DNA of 64,000 nucleotides, taken from the NCBI GenBank assembly GCA_031547885.1, contig JAVBRO010000009.1:1-64000 (forward strand). Direction: 5' to 3'. Every line of letters starts with the position of its first letter. Position 1 is the first letter of the stretch. Shown here one piece after another: positions 8,706 through 16,835 of this stretch. Under the pieces are notes generated by a model. It was not told the DNA's origin and made no database searches. It was given only the letters and a program-made list of their open reading frames with translations. A program made the translations under genes and the position numbers. This DNA is from UBA940 sp031547885. Lineage in GTDB: Bacteria; Bacteroidota; Bacteroidia; Bacteroidales; Rikenellaceae.

Positions 8706-9686
8706 ATGAAAACACGTCTGCTTACCGCTATTATGACCGTCGCGTGCGCATCGGCCGCCGCACAAACAGCACCCAAAGAGTTCACGGTATGTATGGGAGA
8801 TACGCTCAACGGAAAGGTCAAAAGCGTGACCTACTCTTATTACATGTTCTTCGAGGACGGTACGCTCGACGAGGAGCTGTTTTACGACATCGGCTTCTCT
8901 TTCGACAGACAGGGGAGAAAAACATCGGCCGCAGGCCCGGGGTGCGTAAATATGTCATACAAGTACGATCCGCAGGGCAGGCTGACGCTCGAAACCGGCA
9001 GGCCGTTCGCGGACGACCCCAACTACACCAGCACGACAAAATATACCTATGACGCTCAGGGGCGTCTGGCGTCGATGGAAACCGACCGGATCAACGACGA
9101 CTACAAACGCATAACCTATGCCTACGACGGCGAAGGCCGACTGGCGGAAGAGATATGCTACGGATGGGACTACGACGCCGAATGGCTGGACGACAATACG
9201 CCGGTCTACATAGAGGTGGACCGCGAGACATACTCGTACGACGACGGCGGCACTCCGGACGTTCAGGACCAGGATCAGGATCTGGGGAACTACAGCTATG
9301 ATAATGCCATTGTGCGGATCGAGCGCGACCAGGCAGGCCACCCCGTGAAACAGTTTCTTGAAAAGGGACAGAAGATCAGCATAATCTATGATGCGGAAGG
9401 TCGGGTTATTGAAAAAAAGTGCCGCGACGCTTGGGGCAAGCCCGAAGAGATATATCTGGACACCGACGGCACATACGTCCGGGCATCGCGCATGACCGCC
9501 GAGTGGGGACCGGGTGGGATGCTCGCCGAACGCACCTTCTACGGCGCCGACGGCAATGTCGTGGTCAGTTACGTGGTCGATGTGAAGTCGGACGCCAAAG
9601 GCAACGTTACCCAGTGGCTGGATGCGATCGACGGCATGCCGGACACCGTTTATGCGCTGGTCAAACGGGATATAACATATTATTAG
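8706..9686 (+). CDS. Secreted YD-repeat-like protein
   Basis: A 326-residue exported protein of unknown role. A signal peptide (MKTRLLTAIMTVACASAAAQ) is followed by repeated segments of the form Y-x-Y-D-x-x-G-R-L (YKYDPQGRLTLE, YTYDAQGRLASME, YAYDGEGRLAEE, IIYDAEGRVIEK), the pattern of RHS/YD repeats, spaced at irregular distances through most of the protein. Unlike RHS toxins there is no core domain or variable C-terminal toxin, so I read it as a small periplasmic or surface beta-structure. Neighbours give no hint. The start is fixed by the signal peptide. Confidence 0.75.
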   Translation: MKTRLLTAIMTVACASAAAQTAPKEFTVCMGDTLNGKVKSVTYSYYMFFEDGTLDEELFYDIGFSFDRQGRKTSAAGPGCVNMSYKYDPQGRLTLETGRPFADDPNYTSTTKYTYDAQGRLASMETDRINDDYKRITYAYDGEGRLAEEICYGWDYDAEWLDDNTPVYIEVDRETYSYDDGGTPDVQDQDQDLGNYSYDNAIVRIERDQAGHPVKQFLEKGQKISIIYDAEGRVIEKKCRDAWGKPEEIYLDTDGTYVRASRMTAEWGPGGMLAERTFYGADGNVVVSYVVDVKSDAKGNVTQWLDAIDGMPDTVYALVKRDITYY

Positions 9687-9703
9687 CGCACCGGCCGAGT
9701 TAC

Positions 9704-10069
9704 ATGGATATTCTGGAATTCAGGGAATACTGCCTTTCGCTTCCGGCCGCGACGGAATGCACCCCTTTCGACGAGGATACGCTGGTGTTCAAGGTGATGG
9801 GCAAAATGTTCGTATACGCCGGGATGGAGGGTTTCAGCAGGTTCAACGTCAAGTGCGATCCCGACCTGGCGGTCGAACTGCGGGGACGGTATCCTGAGAT
9901 CACTCCCGGATTCCATTCGAACAAATTGCACTGGAATACGATCCGTGTGGACGGCGACCTGACGGACGCTTTCATGAAGGAACAGATCCGCAACTCCTAC
10001 GATCTGGTGGTGGCGGGACTGCCGCGAAAACTTAAAGAAGAACTGGCTGGATATGAAGAGCATCGATGA
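9704..10069 (+). CDS. MmcQ/YjbR family protein (DUF419)
   Basis: A 121-residue cytoplasmic protein. The order of conserved segments (LSLPAATECTPFDEDTLVFKVMGKMFVY near the start, then NVKCDPDLAVELR, PGFHSNKLHWNTI, and a C-terminal helix with SYDLVVAGLPRK) is that of the YjbR/MmcQ family, a CyaY-like fold with suggested DNA-binding activity. The biochemical role is not established. The ATG at 9704 begins the conserved domain; a longer upstream frame overlaps the previous gene and is not homologous. It overlaps the next gene, a DNA alkylation glycosylase, by 17 nt, which fits a DNA-related function. Confidence 0.85.
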   Translation: MDILEFREYCLSLPAATECTPFDEDTLVFKVMGKMFVYAGMEGFSRFNVKCDPDLAVELRGRYPEITPGFHSNKLHWNTIRVDGDLTDAFMKEQIRNSYDLVVAGLPRKLKEELAGYEEHR

Positions 10070-10766
10070 AATAGTTGCGCGGCTGGAAGCGCTGGCCGAC
10101 CCCGCGTTCAGGGAGAAGCAGGCGCATTTCGGAATAGCCGTCGACCGGGCGCTGGGCATCCGCGTACCGGCCGTCCGCGCGCTGGCTAAAGAGATAAACG
10201 CCGGGCCGAAAAGCGAAAAGGCGGAACGTGAAGCGCGCAACCATGCACTCGCCGTCGGATTATGGGATACCGGCATCCACGAAGCGCACCTGCTGGCCCC
10301 TATGATAGCATCGCCGCGCCTGACGACGGAGGAGTTGATGGACCGGTGGACGGCCGAGTTCACATCATGGGACGTGTGCGACCTCTGCATCGGCAACCTT
10401 TTCCGCCTGACGCCGTTCGCCTACGACAAAATATACGAATACGTGAAGTCAGAGCAGGAATTTATCCGCCGGACGGGTTTCGTGCTGATAGCCGAACTGG
10501 CGGTAGCGGACAAGAAAGCCCCGGACGAAAAGTTTTTGGAAGCGCTGCCGCTGATAGAAGAATACTCGACGGACGGACGCAACTTCGTGCGCAAGGCGGT
10601 AAACTGGGCGCTGCGCCAGACCGGCAAACGCAGCCCCGGGCTCTATCCCCACGCGCTCGCCATGGCCGAAAAACTTGCCGCAAGCAGCGATAAAACCGCC
10701 CGTTGGATCGGTTCTGACGCCCGCCGCGAGCTCTCCGACCCTAAAATTCTGGCGCGGATACGTTGA
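10053..10766 (+). CDS. DNA alkylation repair protein, AlkD-like
   Basis: A 237-residue all-helical HEAT-like protein of the AlkD family (DNA_alkylation domain), which excises 3-methyladenine and 7-methylguanine without base flipping. SWDVCD places W106 and D110 four residues apart, and VNWAL supplies W185; these appear to correspond to the W109/D113/W187 triad of Bacillus cereus AlkD. That correspondence is my alignment by eye. The gene overlaps the YjbR-like gene and ends shortly before a terminator, so the pair is a two-gene operon. Confidence 0.88.
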   Translation: MKSIDEIVARLEALADPAFREKQAHFGIAVDRALGIRVPAVRALAKEINAGPKSEKAEREARNHALAVGLWDTGIHEAHLLAPMIASPRLTTEELMDRWTAEFTSWDVCDLCIGNLFRLTPFAYDKIYEYVKSEQEFIRRTGFVLIAELAVADKKAPDEKFLEALPLIEEYSTDGRNFVRKAVNWALRQTGKRSPGLYPHALAMAEKLAASSDKTARWIGSDARRELSDPKILARIR

Positions 10767-10798
10767 TTTCCAAAAATATTTCATATATTTACAAAAAC

Positions 10799-10827
10799 TA
10801 ACCGGGCTGAACATGTCCCGGTTTTTT
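10799..10827 (+). terminator. Rho-independent terminator
   Basis: Stem AACCGGG / CCCGGTT followed by TTTT ends the YjbR-AlkD pair. Confidence 0.8.
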
Positions 10828-10840
10828 AGCTTTTACAGAT

Positions 10841-12634
10841 ATGAAAAAGGGAAGAATGATTTCTAACTTCCGCTGGCCGGTGCTGCTGGCGGCAGTGTTC
10901 ATGATCCAGGCCGGATGTAAAGACGAACCCGTAACACCATCAGGTGGGATGGAGCCGCGGAATGCCGCGGTCACAGCCGGCGCTTCGATCGCAACCGGCG
11001 GCTATACTTGGACCTGGAAAGACGGCGAACAGTTCTCCGTCTACACGACAGGGGCGTCGTCAAACTCCAACGTTAAGTTCGGCATCTCTTCGGTCGCGTC
11101 GTCGGGAACCTCTGGAACGCTTTCGGGAACCATACGCCAGACCGCAACCGGCATCCATACCTTCTCGGCGGCTTATCCCTACTCCTCAAGTGCGGCCGCC
11201 AACCCTTCGAAATACGTGATAACCGTTCCGGCTTCGCAGATCGCTGCCGCAAGCGGCATCGACCGCTCGGCATACGTCCTTGTGGCCGCTCCCGTCGAGA
11301 AGGATATTCCGGCAACAGGCGATATTTCGATCAGCCGGATGGATTTCTCGTCGCCGCTGGCCGTCACGAAAATCTCTTTCACCAGCCAGCGTTCGTTTGC
11401 CGCCGGTGAAAGGGTGACCGCGGTACGGTTCAGTGTGGACAGGGAGCCCGATCTCGCAGGCCTGGCCTACTACGACCTCACCAAAACGGGTTCCAAACCG
11501 GATATCTACGCTCCTTCGGGCAGCAGCATACTCGTCTCCTATCCCGATGACGCGGGTCCGCTGGCCGCCGCCGGATTCGACACGTGGTTCACCTCGTTCC
11601 CGTTCGCGATAAACGCCGCCGAGACCTATACCATAACCATCTACACCGACCTGCAGGCACTCAAGGGAACCATAAGCGCAGCGGGAAAGATCTCGTTCGC
11701 GGCAGGCTCGGTAACGACCGTTCCCGTCACCATAGGTGCGGGGTTCGAAACGGACACGCCGCTGGTCGGCAAAAGCTGGATCGAGCTTCCCGACGTGATC
11801 TCGGGCGACGGAATGAGGGGCAAGGCATACTACGCCGTCATGAAAGACGACAAAAGAGCCCGCAACTATTCGATACTGTTCGACATGTCGGAGAGGCTCT
11901 CGCTGTGGGTGGCCTACCCGCTGAACAGGAACCTGCACCTGGGAACGGGCAGGCCCGATCCGGATCCATGGCGCTACGATACCGACGGCGACATCCCCAT
12001 AAGTGCACAGCCTAATGTCATCAGCGGTACTTACGGCGATTACACGAAAGACAATATGTCACGCGGACACCAGATCCCCAACGCCGACCGTAACGCTCTC
12101 AAAGGCGATGTAGCAAAGCAGTTTATCGACGCCGTTTATCAGACGTTCGTCATGACCAACGTAACGCCTCAAAAACAGAACGGCTTTAATCAAAGCGTCT
12201 GGTCGAGCCTCGAAGGCGCGATAAGGAGTGTGGCAAACGATGCGTCAACTCCGGATCAGGATACTCTTTACATTGTTACAGGTCCGCTGCTGAGCTCCGA
12301 TCCCATATATACCTTCATCGACGGGCATCCCGGATATATCAAAGACAAAAGCAATAAGGACTGCCGCGTGCCGGACGGCTATTTCAAGGTAATCCTGTGG
12401 TCGAAATACTATGCTGGAGAACGGAAATACGACAGCGTCGGTTTCATGTTCGAGAACAAGGCCTACCCGTCGGGGACCAGCTACACGACAGGGCAGTTTT
12501 CGGTCAGCGATGTCGAGGAGGAAACCGGCTTCAACTTCTTCGAAAACCTGGGGTTATCCGCCTCGGAGATGTCGGCGATAAAAAGTACGGCTACCTGGAG
12601 CAGTTTCACAAACCGCAACACAAACCCGTATTAG
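10841..12634 (+). CDS. Lipoprotein: fimbrillin-like N-terminal region plus DNA/RNA non-specific endonuclease
   Basis: A 597-residue surface or periplasmic lipoprotein. The signal ends with lipobox IQAGC (C26). Residues about 40-290 are a Ser/Thr/Gly/Ala-rich beta region with WKDGEQFSVYTTGA and FSAAYPYSS, a pattern of fimbrillin/Mfa-like domains in Bacteroidales. Residues about 300-590 form a NUC1/endonuclease G-type nuclease: SRGHQIPNADR carries the catalytic R-G-H, and TNVTPQKQNGFNQSVWSSLE has the metal-binding asparagine and the N-x-W-x-x-LE pattern. It would degrade extracellular DNA or RNA. The ATG at 10841 or the in-frame one at 10856 could start translation; the positively charged n-region favours the first. 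Confidence 0.85.
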   Translation: MKKGRMISNFRWPVLLAAVFMIQAGCKDEPVTPSGGMEPRNAAVTAGASIATGGYTWTWKDGEQFSVYTTGASSNSNVKFGISSVASSGTSGTLSGTIRQTATGIHTFSAAYPYSSSAAANPSKYVITVPASQIAAASGIDRSAYVLVAAPVEKDIPATGDISISRMDFSSPLAVTKISFTSQRSFAAGERVTAVRFSVDREPDLAGLAYYDLTKTGSKPDIYAPSGSSILVSYPDDAGPLAAAGFDTWFTSFPFAINAAETYTITIYTDLQALKGTISAAGKISFAAGSVTTVPVTIGAGFETDTPLVGKSWIELPDVISGDGMRGKAYYAVMKDDKRARNYSILFDMSERLSLWVAYPLNRNLHLGTGRPDPDPWRYDTDGDIPISAQPNVISGTYGDYTKDNMSRGHQIPNADRNALKGDVAKQFIDAVYQTFVMTNVTPQKQNGFNQSVWSSLEGAIRSVANDASTPDQDTLYIVTGPLLSSDPIYTFIDGHPGYIKDKSNKDCRVPDGYFKVILWSKYYAGERKYDSVGFMFENKAYPSGTSYTTGQFSVSDVEEETGFNFFENLGLSASEMSAIKSTATWSSFTNRNTNPY

Positions 12635-12674
12635 GAACTGCCGTTTACGCAAAAAACCAAATACATATTCCCAT

Positions 12675-12708
12675 AAAACGCCTTCAGGACAGCCTGAAGG
12701 CGTTTTTA
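12675..12708 (+). terminator. Rho-independent terminator
   Basis: Stem AAACGCCTTCAGG / CCTGAAGGCGTTT with a short loop and T-run follows the nuclease gene. Confidence 0.88.
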
Positions 12709-12744
12709 TTTAAATTACAGCACATCATTTTTGTAAGTTTTCCA

Positions 12745-12752
12745 TATTTTTG
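12745..12752 (+). promoter_or_regulatory. Candidate -7 box for the BACON lipoprotein gene
   Basis: TATTTTTG matches TAnnTTTG 55 nt before the ATG at 12808; no clear -33 partner. Confidence 0.4.
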
Positions 12753-12807
12753 CTCTGTTTCCTATGAAACAAAACCCTAATTAATTTAACCCCTTAATCA
12801 AACCCCT

Positions 12808-13179
12808 ATGAAAAAATTATTTTTTTCGATGATGGCCCTTTCAGCCGTCATGCTGGCTGCCTGCGACAAAACGGAAGATCCCAGGATCAGCCTCAACCCC
12901 GCCTCTATCAGCGCCGTCTCCGCCGAAGGCGCCGAAAAGACCATCACCGTAAACTCACCGGTCGACTGGACGCTTGCCGAAGATTGCGAATGGCTCAGCG
13001 CCGACGTGACCGAAGGCAAGGCCAATGAAGAAGTTACCGTTAAGCTGACCATCGACGCCAACGACGGCGATGCACGCAATGCAGATGTAACTGTCAGCGG
13101 AACAGGCGCCGCCCCGGTAAAGATCAACGTCGCCCAGGATGCGGCTCCCGAAGAAGAGGAAGAAGAACCTGCGGAATAA
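12808..13179 (+). CDS. BACON-domain lipoprotein
   Basis: A 123-residue lipoprotein: signal with lipobox MLAAC (C19), then one immunoglobulin-like BACON domain (ISLNPASISAVSAEGAEKTITVNSP..W..., with the typical SPVDWTLAEDCEWLSA segment) and a very acidic tail of glutamates at the end. BACON domains are Bacteroidetes carbohydrate- or mucin-associated modules; here it stands alone, so it may be an envelope adaptor. No enzyme domain is present. It is flanked by terminators and so is transcribed alone. Confidence 0.85.
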   Translation: MKKLFFSMMALSAVMLAACDKTEDPRISLNPASISAVSAEGAEKTITVNSPVDWTLAEDCEWLSADVTEGKANEEVTVKLTIDANDGDARNADVTVSGTGAAPVKINVAQDAAPEEEEEEPAE

Positions 13180-13196
13180 TTCCCGAATATCTTCAA

Positions 13197-13233
13197 AAGA
13201 AGAAGGTTGACCCTACCTGGTCAACCTTCTTTC
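13197..13233. terminator. Bidirectional terminator between convergent genes
   Basis: A 12-bp stem AGAAGGTTGACC / GGTCAACCTTCT (13201-13230) with A-rich left and T-rich right borders lies between the BACON gene (+) and aroB (-) and can stop both. Confidence 0.85.
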
Positions 13234-13250
13234 GTTATGCGGAACTTGTT

Positions 13251-14279
13251 TCAGAGCAGCTCTTCCAGTTCGTCGAATCCGGTACGGCGGATTTCGGTGT
13301 CGCCTATCCCGCGCGGAACGACCAGCCACACGGCGCTTTGTTCGACTTTTTTGTCGCGGGTCAGCGCCTCGATGATCTTATCTTTCGGGATGTCGGCCTC
13401 GACAGGCAATCCCGCTTTTTCGACTGCGGCGACTATGCGGCCGTGCGTTTCGGGCGCGAGCGCCCCCAGCTTTACTGCGACGTCGGCTATCGCGGCCAAA
13501 CCTATGCCGACAGCTTCGCCGTGGTTGTACTCGCGCGAGAGTTTTTCGACCGCATGGGCGACCGTGTGCCCCAGGTTGAGCTTGCGCCGTTCGCCCGCCT
13601 CGCGCTCGTCGGCTTCGACTATGCGCGCCTTCACCCGTATCGCCGCCGTTATCGCCCGCGTAAGCAGGGCCGGATCTGCGAGCAGTTGTTCCGGGGTGTG
13701 CCGCTCGAACGTTTCGAAAAGCTCGGGGTCGTCTATGATCCCTGCCTTTATCATCTCGGCGAGCCCCGCGCGGAACTCCCTCGGCGGGAGCGTCTGCAGG
13801 ACCCCGGTGTCGCACAGCACGAAATCGGGCTGATTGAAGATGCCAGCCATATTCTTGTATCCGTCGACGTTCACCCCGTTCTTGCCGCCGACGCTGGCGT
13901 CGACCTGTGCCAGCAGCGATGTGGCCACGAAACCGAACTCCACCCCGCGAAGGTATGTCGAGGCGGCGAATCCGGCGATGTCGGTGACTATCCCCCCGCC
14001 GAAACCCACGATATAGCACTTGCGGTCCGCCCCCATTTCGATAAGGCGGCGGTAAATTCCGCCTACCGTCGCAAGGGTTTTGTTCTCCTCGCCGGTCGGG
14101 ATTATAATGTGTTCGTAGCGCCTTATGACGTCGCCGTAAAAACCAAAAACGTTGGGGTCGGTTATCACTATGACGCGGCGGCCTTTCGGGAGATGATCCT
14201 CCAGCAAACCGAGGACATCTCCCACCACCACTTTACTCGGGTTGTGGAACTCCCGTTTTATTTCAATAATCTCTTTCAT
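13251..14279 (-). CDS. aroB: 3-dehydroquinate synthase
   Basis: Second step of the shikimate pathway: converts DAHP to 3-dehydroquinate with NAD and a divalent metal. The 342-residue protein has the Rossmann part with PTGEENKTLATV and the conserved GGGIVTDIAGFAASTYLRG and TSLLAQVDASVGGKNGVN stretches, and later the metal-binding histidine region NLGHTVAHAVE. The frame extends six codons further to 14297, but those codons (MNHESE) are encoded by the ATTCATG repeat in front of the gene; I therefore start at MKEIIEIK. It is followed upstream by ung, kdsA and rfbD on the same strand. Confidence 0.95.
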   Translation of the reverse strand: MKEIIEIKREFHNPSKVVVGDVLGLLEDHLPKGRRVIVITDPNVFGFYGDVIRRYEHIIIPTGEENKTLATVGGIYRRLIEMGADRKCYIVGFGGGIVTDIAGFAASTYLRGVEFGFVATSLLAQVDASVGGKNGVNVDGYKNMAGIFNQPDFVLCDTGVLQTLPPREFRAGLAEMIKAGIIDDPELFETFERHTPEQLLADPALLTRAITAAIRVKARIVEADEREAGERRKLNLGHTVAHAVEKLSREYNHGEAVGIGLAAIADVAVKLGALAPETHGRIVAAVEKAGLPVEADIPKDKIIEALTRDKKVEQSAVWLVVPRGIGDTEIRRTGFDELEELL

Positions 14280-14283
14280 TTCC

Positions 14284-14315
14284 GATTCATGATTCATGAT
14301 TTATGATTCATGATT
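14284..14315. repeat. Tandem ATTCATG-type simple repeats between ung and aroB
   Basis: Four near-identical copies of ATTCATG/ATTTATG in 32 bp. The repeat touches the ung stop codon and supplies an extra in-frame ATG before aroB. Confidence 0.7.
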
Positions 14316-14994
14316 ACCATTTTATTGGCTCTTTACCGATGCTTACAAGGTATTCGTTTGCTTTCCGGAAATGGCCGCAGCCGAAAAATCCGTTGTGGGC
14401 GGAGAGCGGCGAGGGGTGGGGGGCTTTCAGGACGCAGTTGCGCGCGGGATCGACCTTCGCCCCCTTTTTTTGGGCGAAACTGCCCCACAGCATATACACG
14501 ATCTCCTCTTTAGTGTCGGCCAGCGCCTCGACCACGGCATCCGTAAACGTCTGCCATCCCTTGTCGGAATGGGAGTTCGGCTGCCCGTCGAGAACCGTCA
14601 GGGTTGCGTTGAGAAGCAGCACGCCCTGTTCGGCCCAGCGGTCGAGGTTGCCGGTCGCGGGAACCGGCGTCCCGAGTTCGTCGTGGATCTCCTTGAAAAT
14701 GTTCCGCAACGACGGCGGGAACTGCACCCCGTCGTTTACCGAAAAGCAGAGTCCGTTGGCCTGCCCGGGACCGTGGTAGGGGTCCTGCCCTATTATCACG
14801 ACTTTCAGTTCGTCGAGGCCGCACTTGTCGAACGCACGGAAAATGTTCCTGGCGGCCGGATAGACCGGGGGACCGGTGTGGTTGGCGGCGGCAACGTATT
14901 CCGAACGCACGAAATCCGTCACCTGCCGGAAATACGGCTTGTCGAATTCCGGCCAAAGCAGTTCCTTCCACGCCGCAGGCAGTTTAACATCCAT
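14314..14994 (-). CDS. ung: Uracil-DNA glycosylase
   Basis: Removes uracil from DNA in base-excision repair. The 226-residue family 1 enzyme has the water-activating motif GQDPYHG (D71), the uracil-specific segment LCFSV, LLLNATLTV, and the C-terminal HPSPLSAHNGFFGCGHF motif with the minor-groove intercalation histidine. All catalytic segments are intact and the length is normal. It lies between kdsA and aroB, separated by repeat-filled gaps. Confidence 0.97.
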   Translation of the reverse strand: MDVKLPAAWKELLWPEFDKPYFRQVTDFVRSEYVAAANHTGPPVYPAARNIFRAFDKCGLDELKVVIIGQDPYHGPGQANGLCFSVNDGVQFPPSLRNIFKEIHDELGTPVPATGNLDRWAEQGVLLLNATLTVLDGQPNSHSDKGWQTFTDAVVEALADTKEEIVYMLWGSFAQKKGAKVDPARNCVLKAPHPSPLSAHNGFFGCGHFRKANEYLVSIGKEPIKW

Positions 14995-15000
14995 ACAAAA

Positions 15001-15084
15001 AAGTTAAAAATGACGAATTGAAAATAAACAAATTGATGCGAAGCATCACCTTCGACTCATGACTCATAACTCATGACTCATAAC
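15001..15084 (-). repeat. Simple-repeat and hairpin element (family 3, ung-kdsA gap)
   Basis: On the minus strand, repeats of GAGTCATGAGTTATGAG are followed by TCGAAGGT and the hairpin GATGC-TTC-GCATC (15035-15047). The same repeat words and TCGAAGGT precede a different hairpin at 35581-35632, so the flanks are conserved while the stem has changed. Confidence 0.7.
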
Positions 15085-15087
15085 TTT

Positions 15088-15846
15088 TTATATTACCGAT
15101 TTTATAATGGTTTCGAGTGTGTTCAGATATATGGTGTTAGCGGCGTCGCTCATAGCCTTGTCCGGCTCGGGATGCACTTCGAGGAAGTATCCGTTTGCGC
15201 CGAAAGCCTTTGCCGCGACCGCCATCATGGGGGCGTATTCGCGGTTGCCGCCCGTTACGCCGCATCCCCCGCCCGGTTTCTGCACCGAATGGGTGCAGTC
15301 CATAACCACACGCGGCGAGATCTTCAGCATCTCGGGGATATTGCGGAAATCCACAACGAGATTGCCGTAGCCGAACGAATTCCCGCGTTCGGTTAGCCAT
15401 ATCTCCTTAGCCCCCGCCTCCGCCGCCTTCTGGTAGGGATATTTCATATCTTCGCCCGACAGGAACTGCGCTTTCTTGATATTTACGATGCGGCCGGTCC
15501 GTGCCGCAGCCACTAAAAGATCTGTCTGCCGCGAAAGGAAGGCGGGGATCTGCACCACATCGACAACCTGCCCTACGGGTTCGGCCTGCCAGCTCTCGTG
15601 GATGTCGGTCACCAGCGGAAGCCCGTGCTTCGACCGGACGTCGGCCAGCATTTGCACCCCTTTTTCGAGCCCCACTCCGCGGTACGAATGTATCGAGGTG
15701 CGGTTAGCCTTGTCGTACGAGGCCTTGAAGTATACCGTGATGCCGTATTTGTCGCGCAGCCGGGCCAGTTCGGCGGCCACTTCGTCGAGCACTCCGGCGC
15801 TTTCGATCACGCACGGCCCGCAGATGAAAATCGGTTTATTGTCCAT
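15088..15846 (-). CDS. kdsA: 3-deoxy-8-phosphooctulonate synthase (KDO-8-P synthase)
   Basis: Condenses arabinose 5-phosphate and PEP to KDO 8-phosphate for lipopolysaccharide inner core. The 252-residue TIM barrel starts with FICGPCVIES, and has YFKASYDKANRTSIHS, VTDIHES, IPAFLSRQTDLL and VMDCTHSVQKPGG, all signatures of the KdsA family. The cysteine in GPC near residue 11 is typical of the metal-dependent group, but class cannot be settled by eye. It sits two bases from rfbD, which makes a sugar for the O-antigen, so the two form an envelope-polysaccharide pair. Confidence 0.96.
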   Translation of the reverse strand: MDNKPIFICGPCVIESAGVLDEVAAELARLRDKYGITVYFKASYDKANRTSIHSYRGVGLEKGVQMLADVRSKHGLPLVTDIHESWQAEPVGQVVDVVQIPAFLSRQTDLLVAAARTGRIVNIKKAQFLSGEDMKYPYQKAAEAGAKEIWLTERGNSFGYGNLVVDFRNIPEMLKISPRVVMDCTHSVQKPGGGCGVTGGNREYAPMMAVAAKAFGANGYFLEVHPEPDKAMSDAANTIYLNTLETIIKSVI

Positions 15847-15847
15847 A

Positions 15848-16726
15848 TTATTCAGAACTATTTTTCAATTTATCAATACATACTGAAAGCGCTTCCTGCC
15901 AAGGCCGTGGAGTTATCCCGAAGCCGCGCCCGATTTTGGCGGTGTCGAGCGCCGAATATGCGGGCCTTGCGGCGGCCATCTGGTATTCCGACGACGCAAC
16001 GGGAACCACCCGGCAATCGAGCCCGGCCTGACGGACGATCTCGGCGGCAAAGTCGGCGCGGCTCACCACCCCGCTGTCGCAGTAATTGTATATCTCGGCC
16101 CGCCCGGACCCGGCGACCAGCCGCGGTATCATCTGCACTATGGTTTCGGCAAGCCCGTCGGCCGCAGTCGGGCTGCCCCACTGGTCTGAGACAATGCGGA
16201 TTTCCGCATTTTCGGACGCAGCGCCGAGTATCGACTTGACGAAATTGCGCCCATAAGGCGAATAGAGCCACGAAGTGCGCACAACCGCCCCGCTGCAACC
16301 AGACTCCAGCACGGCCTGTTCACCGGCGAGTTTGCTCTCGCCGTAGACGTTCAGCGGCGCCGGCGCGTCCGTTTCAGTGTAGGGTATGCGTTCCGTCCCA
16401 TTAAATACGAAGTCGGTCGATATGTGTATCAGCGCAGCACCCGACCGTACGGCAGCCGCAGCAAGTATCCGGGGCCCGGCCTCATTTATGCGGAAAGCCC
16501 CCTCGGGATCGTTCTCCGCCCCGTCGACGTCGGTCCATGCGGCGCAGTTCACCACTGCGTCCGGGCGTTCGCGCGTAAATACGTTTTCAACCGCCGCAGG
16601 ATCGATTATATCGAGTTCGCCGACATCGGTAAAGAGCCATGAAAAACCTTCGCATCCGCTCTCCGCTATGTTCTGCAGTTCCCGCCCGAGCTGTCCAAAG
16701 CTCCCTGTCACAAGGATTTTCGTCAT
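15848..16726 (-). CDS. rfbD: dTDP-4-dehydrorhamnose reductase
   Basis: Last step of dTDP-L-rhamnose synthesis, using NAD(P)H. The 292-residue short-chain dehydrogenase has TGSFGQLG (Rossmann glycine motif, residues 7-14), HISTDFVFNG, and the catalytic YGESK (Y128, K132). Length is typical. The rest of the rfb genes are not in the window. The ATG is directly upstream of kdsA by two bases on the same strand. Confidence 0.93.
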   Translation of the reverse strand: MTKILVTGSFGQLGRELQNIAESGCEGFSWLFTDVGELDIIDPAAVENVFTRERPDAVVNCAAWTDVDGAENDPEGAFRINEAGPRILAAAAVRSGAALIHISTDFVFNGTERIPYTETDAPAPLNVYGESKLAGEQAVLESGCSGAVVRTSWLYSPYGRNFVKSILGAASENAEIRIVSDQWGSPTAADGLAETIVQMIPRLVAGSGRAEIYNYCDSGVVSRADFAAEIVRQAGLDCRVVPVASSEYQMAAARPAYSALDTAKIGRGFGITPRPWQEALSVCIDKLKNSSE

Positions 16727-16736
16727 CCGCGTATCA

Positions 16737-16744
16737 CAAATTTA
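16737..16744 (-). promoter_or_regulatory. Candidate -7 box for rfbD-kdsA
   Basis: Minus-strand TAAATTTG fits TAnnTTTG, 10 nt before the rfbD ATG. No -33 box is evident, and the very short leader makes it doubtful. Confidence 0.3.
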
Positions 16745-16766
16745 TTGTAAAGTTAATTAAATTTTA

Positions 16767-16797
16767 GTTGTAATCGCGTCTAAAAGAGTTACATTTG
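16767..16797 (+). promoter_or_regulatory. Promoter of the alkaline phosphatase gene
   Basis: GTTG (16767-16770), 19-nt spacer, TACATTTG (16790-16797): full -7 match and three of four bases at -33. Start of transcription would be near 16803. Confidence 0.65.
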
Positions 16798-16835
16798 CAC
16801 ACCGTCGGGCCTCCCCTGATAAAAACGAAGTTGAA

